The notes under the pieces: model-generated
The model's database searches: none
Told to the model about the DNA's origin: nothing
Seen by the model: only the letters and a program-made list of their open reading frames with translations
Made by a program: the position numbers and the translations under genes
From: Selaginella tamariscina
Lineage: Eukaryota > Streptophyta > Lycopodiopsida > Selaginellales > Selaginellaceae
Reading direction: 5' to 3'
DNA: 64,000 nt
Assembly (NCBI GenBank): GCA_003024785.1
Contig: PUQB01000139.1
Coordinates: 442,405 to 506,404 of the forward strand
Shown: in pieces, positions 51,766 to 63,300 of the stretch
Numbering within the stretch: the first letter of the stretch is position 1
Layout: each line of letters starts with the position of its first letter

Positions 51766-51798
51766 GAGCCCCCCAAGCCTCCAAAATGGCGGCACTCT

Positions 51799-51807
51799 AA
51801 ATGTCAG
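51799..51807. repeat. 9-bp target-site duplication, right copy
   Basis: AAATGTCAG, identical to 39675-39683. Confidence 0.85.
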
Positions 51808-53587
51808 TATATATTATAAATGTACACGTTAGTATTTAACTTCTTCCTAAATTGTAAATATGTGGTCGCATAAATATTATGAAAGAAAAAGAATTTATGT
51901 TTGAAATGGAATTTAAATTAAAAAAATGTAAAGTTTAAAATTTTGATTATAAACTCATTTTATAGACCTTCTGTATCCCACTCTGTGTAGGTGTACAAAT
52001 ACATATATATAAAATACAAAATAGGTTTTATGAACACCCTTAATTAAACATTATAATTTTATTGGTTCATAGATCAAACCTGTGAATATTCTAAGTATAA
52101 ATACACTAGAATATGTTAAAACCAAAGGCATCTTAAAGTACAAAAATTTCGGAAAAAGAATGCACTTCAAAGAATCTAGATCGATTGTTTAATTAGGATA
52201 CTATTAAGGTAAAGAAGATTTAAATACAAACATCTATTATATGCATATATAAGTTTATTTAGTTTTTAAAAAACTTAAAAGTCCTGTCTGAGCCGGCATC
52301 TGCTGCATTTCATATTACTTTAACTTTTTTATACCACAGCATATTAACATATTAATGCAATGGGCATATAACTTTAAAGGTTTCTGAAAGTGTTTTATTT
52401 ATTTATTTATTATTATTTATAAATATTTAAGATTACTTTTTAGTGCAGAAAAATCAATCTTTTTTATTAACAAGCCATACGTAATGGACATTTGAGCTCT
52501 GTAATAGTAAGATAGAAATTAATTACTATATTATAAAGAATTAAAGATAAATAGCTTGTATGACCCTTCTGGTTTCAACTGACCTTCAAATATGCATGGC
52601 TGCTATGAATGTGTGCGTGTGTGTGTGTGTGTGTGTGCATATATATAATATGCACATATATTTATGAACTTTAAGTATAAATACAACATATATTATATGA
52701 GTAATACCAAGAAAGATTTACTTTGAAACAGATATTTTAAATTCAGAAATCATATCAAAGATCATGTAAATAGCGTTGAATGTTATATATAGAAGTGTAA
52801 AAGTTTATACATATATATATAACATATTATTAATATATTCTTGTTTATATAATAATTATTTTTTTATGTTTATAAGTATCTTATTATTAAATATATTCCG
52901 GTTTCATATAATTATTATTTCTTGAATAAACTCACGCACTTATAACATATTTCAAACACATATATATTCATGTTGGAGCTTTAAAGACACATACATTCTT
53001 GTAAAATAATTATTTTCCTTGCATATATACCATTTAATTTCAATAATATAACTCTATACATATCATTCCCATAGAATTTTCTATGATGTGAATATTCTTT
53101 AATGTTTTGTTTAGAATCTTCAATTTTCACCTAACTGTGTAAAAATTTTCATAAAAAAAAATGTATGTACTTGCTCTTTATTAGTTATCTTATTATATTT
53201 ATATTTAAGTATTAAATATGATCTCTAGGATATTCTTATTGTATTTAATAATTATTTGACATTTAAGCTGTTTATCATATAGTAAATATTATAATTTTAC
53301 ATAACTAATTAAGTTATATACTGATATTCATGTTTGAACATTTTAAAAAATCCACCATAAACCCATAAATTAAATAAATTATTATTTTTAAAACATTAAA
53401 TGGATAAAACGTTTAAACTACTTTAAATTAATTAATGAATTTAAATGAATGTCCATTTAAATATAAAAACGTATGTGTCTTTAAATAATAAATTACATAA
53501 TTTTTAAAAAGAAATAAGGTGTGAAACTTTGAAGGTTATTTAGGGAATTTTCCCTTAATTTTATGCAAACATTCTCTAAACAGCTTG
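51808..53587. repeat. AT-rich DNA, part a copy of the PPR 2 upstream region
   Basis: No gene seen. From about 52070 to 53010 it shares many words in order with 58495-59340 and with 38450-39200 (for example AACCTGTGAATATTCTAAGTA, TTAACAAGCCATACGTAATG, ATTTCTTGAATAAACTCACG), so it is a third copy of that upstream region. A (GT)n tract lies near 52615. Confidence 0.6.
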
Positions 53588-54540
53588 TTCTTTGCTAAAC
53601 CCCTTAATCTCTTTAACAAACTTCTCAATATTCTAATAAGAAGTACCAGCAGTCTTTCTTGCTGCATCTTTCAACTTAACTACGTTTAACCTCATCTCCT
53701 TACTCTATAAACTCCTTAATCAACTTGCTAACCTCATCCCTCCTGAGTACCTTATCCTTCTTCCAATCTTCCAGTCCTCACTTACCAGTTTGCAGTTCAA
53801 ATCCTGGTCACTAGCATAGACACACCATTGCATATACTCTCAAATATACTGTTCCACCCACAATGTGTAAGGAAACCACCAACAGAACTATGTGAAAGAA
53901 CCTTGATCATTCAACTATGTATCACAATATCCATACAAGTTTTACCATTTTCCTTGTTTAAAAAGATCAGGTCTAAACACCCAGAGAAACCGTACATTAC
54001 TGTCGATTAAACCATTTAGAAACTCATCAAACTCTTCCATTGTCAGGGAAGAACAGCTCCCAAAAGAAATGTATAAAACGGATCTAATTAACCCAGTTTA
54101 ACATTAATTACAGCTAAATCTAGTGAATTATAACTTACCAGTATTGAGAGGGAAGAGAGGTCCAACAGGTATGAAGTTTGATCCAACGGCCGCCCTCATT
54201 GCATCGAACGATTGAGATTCAAGCTTGTAGAAAGAGTTTACTATCACCCATGTTGCGTGTCGCAAGTGGCCCAGGGATGTTACAGTAAGCTTCTGCTGAC
54301 GTTGTGGAAGTACTCGGGTACCCTTATCTTGGTTGGAGTTAGCCCAGGGATGTAGTTTACAAGCTTGTTTTTCGACTCTTCATCTGCAAAAACGTGTGTG
54401 TGTGCGTGCGTGCGTGTGCGAGTGGTGTGTGTGTGTGTGTGTGTGTACCTTGAACAGGAAGGTCCCCATGGTCGTAGAACAAAGGTAAGTGATGGTGTAT
54501 GGAGCTCCAAGTAGAGGTACCTGGCCATATCTGGATTGGA
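53588..54540 (-). pseudogene. 5'-truncated UDP-glycosyltransferase
   Basis: Family 1 glycosyltransferase pieces on the minus strand in the right order: LPLFYDHGDLPVQ (54450-54520), an intron opening with (GT)n, DEESKNKLVNYIPGLTP, WVIVNSFYKLESQSFDAM and FIPVGPLFPL, then VLYISFGSCSSLTMEEFDEF, RFLWVFRPD, and the UDP-sugar-binding PSPG box as [20 protein letters not shown]. After VSML the box loses several residues, resuming with [18 protein letters not shown]. The N-terminal acceptor-binding part (roughly 130 residues) is absent and frames change several times. Most likely a dead fragment. Confidence 0.65.
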
Positions 54541-54655
54541 CCCCATACTTGCTTACACTGCCAAAGCAGAGATCAACCAGCTTCAGTGGTCCTCTTCTCA
54601 GCCGGACTGGGTCGCTATTGCATTCTCTAACAAGCTCGAGATTCTTCGTGTTTAA
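54533..54655 (+). pseudogene. C-terminal remnant of an LWD1/TTG1-type WD40 gene
   Basis: An open stretch of about 38 codons, [20 protein letters not shown] then [20 protein letters not shown], ends with a stop, exactly as the last WD repeat of plant LWD1/LWD2 and TTG1/AN11 proteins. A stop lies just upstream in the same frame, and the antisense strand there is a UGT exon, so the remainder of the gene is absent. Overlaps the 5' edge of the UGT remnant and lies 55 bases from the convergent TLDc stop. Confidence 0.75.
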
Positions 54656-54709
54656 GTAAGTTGAGCAGAATTTTTAAAAACTATTTCACATGTGTACAAC
54701 ATGTGTGTA

Positions 54710-55560
54710 TTAATACATGTCAGCTATTGCTGGGCATGCATATACTTCAACTTCCACAAGCTTTGCTTTAGACTCGTCTCCGAAGATAGACTCTTTCCTC
54801 TCAGGCCGACGTGCATATGAAAGTCCTAGCCTCGATTTAGCCTGTTTAAGGTCCCTTCTCCCTTGTTTGGGTCAGGTCCCGCAAAGCCCCCGTAACAGGA
54901 CCTAGTGGAGGTCCGATGAGTAACCCATCCGCTCCAAACTGTGGCCCTCCTAGAAAAATACACATATATATGTGTGTGCGTGTGTGTGTACACTTCATGT
55001 CCCCATCTTATGAGACTCTCTCTCTCTCACATACACACACACCTCGAGCATAATCAAAGATAGCAGCTCCTGAGCCACCCACTTTTGGAAGAATGACAGG
55101 CTCTGTGTTCATATAAAAGAGGAAAGCCTTGAAAGTGTCATAATAGTCATCTGTGATTCTAAAACCGATTGGATTGAATCCCCAAAGCACAAGCCGTCCT
55201 CGGTTGTAGCATATACTACGCACGGCCCTTTGAAGTCTGAACAGTTATAAAACTTGACAGCACTAAAGCCATCCTTAGAACAGCACTTAAGCTCCTTATC
55301 TGTACACAAATTTACTTAGAGAGAGAGAGAGATGTCCATATTTTATGGATGGATAGGATATGTGTGTGTAGATACATACACTTGTGTGTGTGTTTTACCT
55401 GCTAAGAATGTGTCTTGTAAGATGAAGGGAAGTGCTGAAGGAAGTTCTACATTGTGATTCGAAAGAGAGTATGAATCTTTTCATCCTCCAAACAAGTTCC
55501 ATAAGCACTGAGCAAATCTACATTTTTTCCTTCTCGCTGTTAACACAGCTACACTTGTTT
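54710..55560 (-). CDS. TLDc-domain protein, At5g39590-like (5' end unresolved)
   Basis: TLDc proteins are linked to oxidative-stress protection; the plant members' role is poorly known. Minus-strand exons: about 55560-55399 (ELPSALPFILQDTFLA), 55299-55043 and 54949-54710 (stop). Clear landmarks are SKDGFSAVKFYNCSDFKGPC, GFRITDDYYDTFKAFLFY, EPVILPKVGGSGAAIFDYAR, GGPQFGADGLLIGPPLGPV, QAKSRLGLSYARR and the end VEVEVYACPAIADMY. Three one-base insertions, each in a G run (near 55180, 54882 and 54849), bring the whole domain into frame. The start codon and any N-terminal exon were not found. Confidence 0.78.
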
Positions 55561-55632
55561 TTGCATATGCTGAACTCTGTTCTAGACCTCATTTTTAATC
55601 CTCACTTAACTAAACCCATCAAAAGTTGACCA

Positions 55633-55636
<4 letters not shown>

Positions 55637-55694
<58 letters not shown>
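55637..55694. repeat. (CT)n(TA)n microsatellite
   Basis: Compound repeat in the spacer between the TLDc gene and PPR 2, followed by (CA)n. Confidence 0.9.
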
Positions 55695-55814
55695 ATAACA
55701 CACACACACACACGCAGCTTCAAATAATGTACTAGTTTTACTGCCTTTTGGAAGAACAATAAGCTGTAACCAGGGTAGTCCACACAACAAAATCGGCTTC
55801 AAAAGGCATACTTT

Positions 55815-58460
55815 TCAGAAACCCAGCAGCTTCCTGCACATAGACTGAAAGTACTTCTTCCCTTCCTCCACCATACCTGCGTGGTTACAAGCAGTCAGTA
55901 TGGACACCATAGTAATACCATCCATTACTACGCCTTCCTCGTCCATCTTTGTCGCTAAACTAAACACTTTTGAGGTCTTCCCAAGTGAACTATAGCCCGA
56001 TATCAATGCACTCCAGGAAACCATATCTCCAGACTGCATCATATCAAACAAATGTACAGCAGCATTCATACCTCCACACTTCCCATAGAAATCCACCAGA
56101 CAGTTCTGTATAAGAAGGTCTTGCTCGAACCCGAACCTACATATCTGTGAATGGACACCTCGCCCAATAGCTAACTCTGCTATAGTCCCGCAAGCTCTCA
56201 GTGCAGCCATAAACGTGACAGTGTCAAACCCGGAAGCCATTGTCAAGAAGAAATCCACGGCAAGCTCACTTTCGCCGTTCTCTATATATCCCATGAGAAG
56301 AATGTTAACTGATGAAATACTCCAGAAAGGCGTCCTATCGAATACACCCCTGGCGTCCAGCATGCTCCCACACTTACAGTACATATCCAGTAAGGTGTTT
56401 GCCACATATATGTCCGTGTCGTATCCGTGTTCTTTTGCTTCGGTATGTACTTCCATGCCCTTCTCTAAACAAGACTGTTTATTCAATCTGCTCTCACTAG
56501 CAAGACCCGCACATGCCTTCAAGGCCGCAACATATATAAGAGAGTCCGGTTCACAGTCTACACTTGAGAACAGATCCATCGCCACCAAGCTTTCGTCGTT
56601 TTCAATGTATCCAAGTATGAGAGTGGTAAACGAAACAACGTTCCAGTAAACCATCCTATCAAAGACGAACCGGGCATCGAGCATGGTCTTACACTTGCTG
56701 TACATATCTACTAAGTTAATTGCCACGAACGGGTCCGTGTCGAAGCCATGCTCTCTTGCCTGTCTATGAATGTTCATCTCTCTCTCTAAACAGAACTGCC
56801 TGTCATTGCTTTCGCCGGTTAAACTGATACACGCCTTAAGAGCACCCACAAATGTAACCGAGTCCGGTTCACAATCCATATTACTAAACAACTCAAGAGC
56901 AACCAAGCTCTCACCGTTCTCGACATAACCAAGTATGAGTGTATTCCATGAAACAGCCGTCCACTGTACCATATTATCAAACACGGCGCGAGCCTGCAAG
57001 ACACTCCCACATTTCCCATACATATCAATCAAAGTACTTGCCACAACCACATTGTTATCATATCCACATTCCTTACACTTCTTGTGTATATCCATCCCCT
57101 TCTCTAAACAAACTTCAGTGTTTACACCGCTGTTCTCTGTAACCAAACGTGTACACGCCTCGAGTGCAGCAACAAACGTGACAGAACTCGGTTCACAATC
57201 CATTCTACCGAACAACTCCATAGCTACCGAGCTTTCGGCGTTTTCGACGTACCCAAAGAGAAGATTATTCCACGAGACGAATGCACGGTACCTCATCCTG
57301 TCGAATACAGCACGTGCGTGTACCATACTCCCACACTTACTGTACATATCTATCGAGGTACTTTCCACAAAGAGGTCGTCGGAAACCCCACATTCTCAAG
57401 TGTGTATATGCCTTGAGTGCAGCAACAAACGTGACAGAACTCGGTTCACAATCCATGGTACCGAACAACTCCATACTACCGAGCTTTCGGCGTTTTCGAC
57501 GTATCCAAGGAGAAGATTATTCCAAGAAACGAATGTACGGTACCTCATCCTGTCGAATACAGCCTGTGCGCGTACCATACTCCCGCACTCACTATACATA
57601 TCTATCAACGTACTTTCCACAAAGAGGTCGTCGGAAACCCAGCCTGTTTATGAATAATCATCCCCTTCTCTAAACTAAACAGGCGGTCCGTGCTTGCTAA
57701 GTCCGTACACGCCTTCAATGCAGCAACAAATGTAATAGAGCTCGGTTCACAATCCATACTCATAAACAAATCTAGAGCTACAAGACTTTCATCATTCTCC
57801 ACGTACCCTTGAATGAGACTCGTCCACGAAACAGTGTCACGTCGACACATGTTATCAAAACTTCACGAGCGTGGCGCATACTCCCGCACTTGCTGTACAT
57901 ATCTACCAACGTGTTCGCCACGTATATGTCTCCGTCGAGTCCACGCTCTTTGGCTTGTGTATGAATGGCTGTCCCCTTTGATAAACACAACTGCCTGTCC
58001 ATCTGTTTCTCTCACTAGCCAATCTTGCATATGCCTTCAAAGCAGAAACAAATGTGAGAGTGCTCGGTTCACAGTCGATCCTATCAAACAACTCCATAGC
58101 TAACAAGCTTTGATCATTCTCGACATATCCCATAAGAAGACTGTTCCATGAAACAACATTCCAGTGCGGCATTGTATCAAAGACAGCTCTGGCGTGGAGT
58201 ACGCTCCCACACTTGCTATACATTCTGATCAGAGCGGTGGCTACGTACTTGTTGGTGTGAGAATCGGATTCAAGCGCATCCAAATGGAGTTTCTTTCCCT
58301 CCTCCAAGTTTTTGCATTGTTTTAGTGCAGCGAGTGATGATGCAACAGCCACGGTGTGATCATTGATCTGTGGTGCTTCTGTGGCAGCGGTCGTGTACCA
58401 AGCTAAGAGTTCACCCAGAAATGTACGCGTTGGATGAAGCCATTGATGCTTCACTTGCAT
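55815..58460 (-). CDS. PPR protein 2, single exon, internally duplicated and frame-disrupted
   Basis: Minus strand, ATG 58460, stop 55815, about 880 residues with no intron. At least eight modules of about 100 residues repeat a rigid pattern: an ANTLVDMYSKCGSM-like P motif, a VSWNNLLLGYVEN-like L motif, MDCEPSSVTFVAALKAC, then EKGM.IH..A.E.G. The last (DMVSWSALISGYSSLGKTSK, SILTACNHAGMVEEGKKYF) stops at KLLGF, so there is no E or DYW domain. The frame breaks near 58010, 57860, 57640, 57470 and 57380. The module at 57150-57388 and that at about 57410-57640 are nearly identical, a recent tandem duplication. The 1,554-base downstream frame is intact. Its 5' end also exists as duplicates at 38.3 and 39.3 kb. 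Confidence 0.8.
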
Positions 58461-59749
58461 GCCTGGAAACTGTTTAAATCATCCACATAATTGTTTCAAA
58501 CCTGTGAATATTCTAAGTATATAACTTTTGAATATATACTAGAATATGAAAGCAATGCTTAAAGAATCTTTTATTTAAAGCCTCTCAAAAATATTTATTT
58601 AAATTTCAAAAAAAAAATAAATTATAAATCATTAAATCATCACCATTTGCCACCGAGATGTCTGTTTAATTTATATTACTTCAACGTTTTATAGATTAAC
58701 ATATTATTGCAATGGACATATAACTTGAAAATGTTTCTAAAACAGTGTTTGCTTTTTAAAAAAAAAATCTAGGATTGGTTTATAACATACTTTTTAACGC
58801 AGACAAATTATTAACGAGCGATTGGTTTAAGACAAATTATTAACGAGCCATACGTAATGGACATTTGAGCTCAGAAATTAATTATTTTATATTATAAAAG
58901 AATTAAAGACATATAGCTAATCAAACCCTTCAGGTTTCAAAACTCATTTGTCATATGATATGTGCATATATATAATATATATGCATATATATGTGTATAT
59001 ATGTATGTATGAACTTTTAAGTACAAATAAACCGTTACTGCTAACTTACATATTATATGAATAATATCACGAAACAGATATTTGAAATTCAGAAATCATA
59101 AAAAAGATCATGTAAAATAGCATTGAATGCTATATATAGAAGTGTAAATTATTATATATATAACATATTATGAATATACTCTTGTTATTATATAAGTACA
59201 TTATGTGTATATCATATCTTAAAATTAAATTATTATTAAATATATTTTGGTTTCATATAATTATTATTTCTTGAATAAACTCACGTACATATAGCATATT
59301 TCAAACACATATATTCATGCTGCAGCTTTACGCATATTCTTGTAAAATAATTATTTGATTTACATATATGCTCGTAGCATATTCTATGATGTGAATATTC
59401 TTTAATGTTTTGTAGAAAATTTTATTTAGAATTTACATCTTCGGATTGCACCTAACTTTTGTAAATTTCTTCATTAAAAAAATTGCTTGTCATTATTATA
59501 ATTCTATTTAAGTATTAAATATGATCTCTAGAATATTCTTATTGTATGGTTTAGGGGGATTAGGGCAACCCTAAGGTTAGATCTTAATAATTTTAACATT
59601 TAAATAGTTCTCAACGTGTTTATCATATAGTATGAAATATATAATTTTACACAACTAAATGAAGTTATATACTGCTATTCAAAATTTGAAATTTTTTAAA
59701 AAAGTGTGCGCGCAAGACGTAAACAGCATACATAAGAGCAAAAAAGTTT
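58461..59749. other. AT-rich upstream region of PPR 2
   Basis: No gene seen. The segment 58490-59340 is the presumed source of the related blocks at 38450-39200 and 52070-53010. TA-rich microsatellites near 58960-59010. Confidence 0.5.
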
Positions 59750-60170
59750 AGAATTCATTCATGCGGAAATCCATAAATCCACTCGTCAGTATCCAGATTG
59801 CATGCCACCGGAAAACAACAAATCCCGTCTTCAAACATGGTATTGTCCTCAGAGCTGTCGTCCACTCTGACACCCTTTCCCTCCCACAGGTAAGGAAACA
59901 CAATAAGAAATTGGCAGTGGGCCTGTGGATGCATTGTGCTTCACCAAGGGTAAAAAATGAGTAACTTGTAATCCAAGCCATCCTACTTTAAAGCACCCTC
60001 TGCTAGAGTCGTTTTCAAATACCGCGAGCTTTGTCATACTAAAGCTTCCGAGTTTTTTTTGACCCATTCTCCCTTGGCACAATCATATTCCAATACCCCA
60101 AGTTGACCCCGATCGTCCAACATTACAAACACAAGCCGGCCTCTGTACGAAAACAACCTGTGCCTTCCAT
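59750..60170 (-). pseudogene. Coding remnant cut by transposon copy 2 (F-box/kelch-like?)
   Basis: Minus-strand frames read RLFSYRGRLVFVMLDDRGQL then GVLEYDCAKGEWVKK right up to the transposon terminus at 60171, and continue with a run of 8 A (frame change near 60055), VSLPVGG and CNLDTDEWIYGFPHE. The pattern of a short strand, then EYD...G.W, resembles kelch/F-box-associated propeller proteins, but I am not sure of the family. The rest of the gene should lie beyond the other end of transposon copy 2, outside the window. Confidence 0.45.
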
Positions 60171-60216
60171 GGAGTGCCGCCGTTTTGGAGGCTTGGGGCC
60201 CAGGAGGCCTGGGCTC

Positions 60217-60254
60217 GAATATTCTAGAATATTTTAGAATATTTTAGAATATTC
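60217..60254. promoter_or_regulatory. Heat-shock-element-like array, transposon copy 2
   Basis: Eight 5-base units: GAA-TTC-GAA-TTT-GAA-TTT-GAA-TTC, each separated by TA. The first three and last two units match nGAAn perfectly. Same position relative to the terminus as 51728-51765. Confidence 0.5.
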
Positions 60255-60359
60255 TTTCTGGTCGGCAGTATTGGCCTCAGTCGGCAAAAAAAAATTTCTA
60301 GTAAAACTATTGTATTTCTACCTTATTCTTTTTTATATTAACTTAGCTTAATTTATTAC

Positions 60360-63300
60360 TCAATACACATTAGCTAAAGTTTCTTCTTCAATCTTAAGTA
60401 AAGCTGCAGTTCTTGAACCACCAGCTAGGCTTGGACGTGGAGGTGTCTGAGTAGGTATTTCCTCTGGTTTAATGTTCTCTACGAGCTTGTTTGTTGCCAA
60501 CCTAGAGAGTTTGAAACTCTTCTCGGTTCCTATAATATTCCTTCCGAGCTCGACGGCAGCTAACAACGATGATTCGGTTCCGGAACCAATATCCCAGACT
60601 AGGTCGCCAGGTCTACTGAGACGCTCGATCAAAAGCTGCATGAGTCGAACACTCTTCGTTGAATCATCATCCTGCAACAAACTTCCATTAGGATAAACAA
60701 AGTAAAGTACTTCCTTACCAAGCCTCCTGAAAACAGTCGGCAGTATCGACGAGGATCGTGTTCGTCAACACCAGAGGGTTGGCCTCTTTGACTTCTTCTC
60801 AGAGCTTTGCAGCACCAAGAGAACCAACAAGTTATCCTGCCACATAGACCAAGTTAAACTATGAACATGAATAGCTAGCTTACCTTAATTTTGTCACGGT
60901 ATCCCCAGCCTCGTGCACGGTAGACGCTGTAAGTCCCTGCAACCTCCATGTTGATTACCACAACCGCCTGAATCACTACCGAAATAGAAGGAGAACTCGT
61001 GAAGACGACCATGAAACCACTCGCTGCCAAGTGCATTCCACTGAACTGCAAGGCCTCCTCAAACTTCACCGGATCTAGCTGCACAATGTCCTTGTTGATG
61101 CTAGCACCTCCATATACAAGCTCATTGGGCAAGTCGAGGATGATGAGGTTGAAGCCGTATTCACCTACCACTTCCTGGAACACCGTTTGTGACTCAGCCG
61201 TATGTAGTTGTCAACCTGTTGTCGGAGCTTGGTGTACACCTCTGTCTGGGAAGCACCCGGCTCGAAGAAAGACCTGCTCATCTCCTCCATATCGCACACA
61301 GCCAGGTCGTAGGATCCACGGATGCAGCTAGTGGTCGGGATGAAGGTCATCAGGTCGTCCTTGATGTCCAAACCAGCTACAAGTGGCTGCACCTCATTGA
61401 GTAAAGTCGATTGCCGGCGAGGTGCTGTAGAAGAGCTTGGTCCCGCTCCCGATCCCTTTGCAGGTGTAGTTGTCTTCCGCACCGTCTTCTTCATCTTGCT
61501 CTTCTTGATAGCCTCTACTTCGTCCGGCTCCCAAACAATTGCTAGAAGATCATTGGCATGCACGTCGAACAGTGAGCTCTTCAATCTGGTGGCTGCTGCG
61601 ACGGACAGTCGAGCCAAAATGGAACATGCTCCCGTTCGAACGGTGTTAGAGCTCCTCTGCTCTTCGACCACATGTGAGGCTCGCTTGTATGATCTGTCCA
61701 CAGCTTCATCGTCTGGACGGTGCATTTTCTTCGCCAGTATGAACCTGTAACACAAAGTCAGACAGTAGCAATGCTGGATGAAAGCTTACCTCCATATCAT
61801 CCGACGCGCAGATCCTCACGCTCCAGAAACTCATTCGGCTCCATCGAATAAGTGAACCGTATGCAGTCATGGAAGGGCTGAAAGACCAGGCACTTGCTCC
61901 GAGTTCTCATCTCGTCAAACCAGCTCATGAAGTCGACATCCGTTCCAACTTCTTCACCATCCTCTCGCAACCCCTTAAGGATCTGAATGGCTTCCTCGCG
62001 CACAGCCTTCCAATATAAGTCCAAGGTGAACCACTTGATCCACTCTTTGTCCTGCATGCCCGGTAGCCCAAGTGTCTGTTGTTCTGCCTTGGATTCGAGA
62101 CGGGTGAGCTTGTTCAGTATCGGAGTCGCAGCATGTTTGGAATCTTCGCCTTGACATCGCATACAGCTTCTCAATGCCCATCCAGCGACACTGCTTATGA
62201 GAGATGTTTGTCACCTTCTGGAACCACTCCTCCCCCAAGTCTGGGTCTATGATGGAGAGGAACTTGTGCATACGCTTGTCATGCTTCTTGTACACTAGCT
62301 GCTTCAGGTTCACCTCAACCTGTGGATTGCCCTTAGCACTGGTGACTGCTCTGTCGAGATCATCGTCGATCTCGTTCTGCACATAGAATAAGTTAAAAAT
62401 TCTTTCCTATAAATTAAATCGGAGGTTACCTTGAAAAGGATCTTTGCGCAGATCAGGTTCGGAAGAGGATGCCAAGCCGTCTTTCCTGTGAACTCTCCTT
62501 CCACTTCCGCACCTCAAGACGATCAACCTCCGTGAGTGACTCGAGGATTTTCTGAGTTCCTTTGTACTAGTGCAGACCGCCTTTACAGCGAGGAGAATAT
62601 GTGGTAGCGTTGTTTCCACAGATGTTGCTGAAGATCTGTTCAAAAACTGTAAGTCTAAACTCTTAACAAAAAAAAAGAAAATACTCACATGTTAATCGAT
62701 TGGAACATCGAAACCAGTTGAAGAATGTCGAGGTTCTCCGTGGAGATGAAACTCGATCGAACGCGAATAGCCCATCGCTGGTTGTCCTCTGCATCCTCGG
62801 TACAGCTTCTGCAAAGCCTGTAGCCTATGGTTCCCGTCCCAGCAGCTAAACTTCCTGTTTGAGAGCCTTGAAGCCCACTGTTTGTACTCCGGCTGAGTAA
62901 GAGCTTGCTCGAAAGACCGGTGCTGCTCGTACTGAACGTGTCCTTCGACAGCTCCGATAGCTCCTCAGCAGTGAGTCGATCTCCGATGGACAGAATGAAC
63001 AAGGCCGTGTTGCGTAGATAACCAGCCTTCTTCAACGATGACACCAGCCTGTCCAAGTCCCCTGGGTTCACTCGTCGAACCACCTCGTTCGAATGTATTC
63101 TACAGATGGGCACATCAGGAGGATCACCAAGTCCCTTGATAGTAATTTTGTCGAGCAGGTTTGCTGAGCTCTCCAAATGCAGGCTCGCCGGTATGCTGTA
63201 TAACTCCTTCGGCTCCTTATCGCTCTTCGCCTTCTTGCCTTTTGAATCAGCTTTCCCCGGCCTCTCTTTTTGCTGACTGCCTCCTCCAAGTCGTCCTCGC

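Larger units (their letters stand above)
39684..51798. mobile_element. Mutator-like DNA transposon carrying a ParB-methyltransferase gene (copy 1)
   Basis: A 12,115-bp element with identical 9-bp flanking duplications. The two ends are only loosely inverted repeats (GGCTCAAGGGCTTCG versus GGGGGGCTCGAAT, each followed by TTCTAG-containing palindromes). Contents from left: the last part of the transposase strand (40000-41050), a nested LTR retrotransposon (41053-45436), the main transposase exons (-, to 47455), a 980-bp divergent control region with hairpins, and the ParB-methyltransferase gene (+, 48437-51625). A second copy begins at about 60171 with a matching terminus (GAGTGCCGCC, TTTTGGAGGCTTGGGG), which confirms the right-hand boundary independently. 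Confidence 0.85.

Noticed and set aside
56935-57673. Plus-strand open frames of 240 and 130 residues
   Set aside because: Antisense of the PPR 2 repeats; periodicity comes from the PPR modules.
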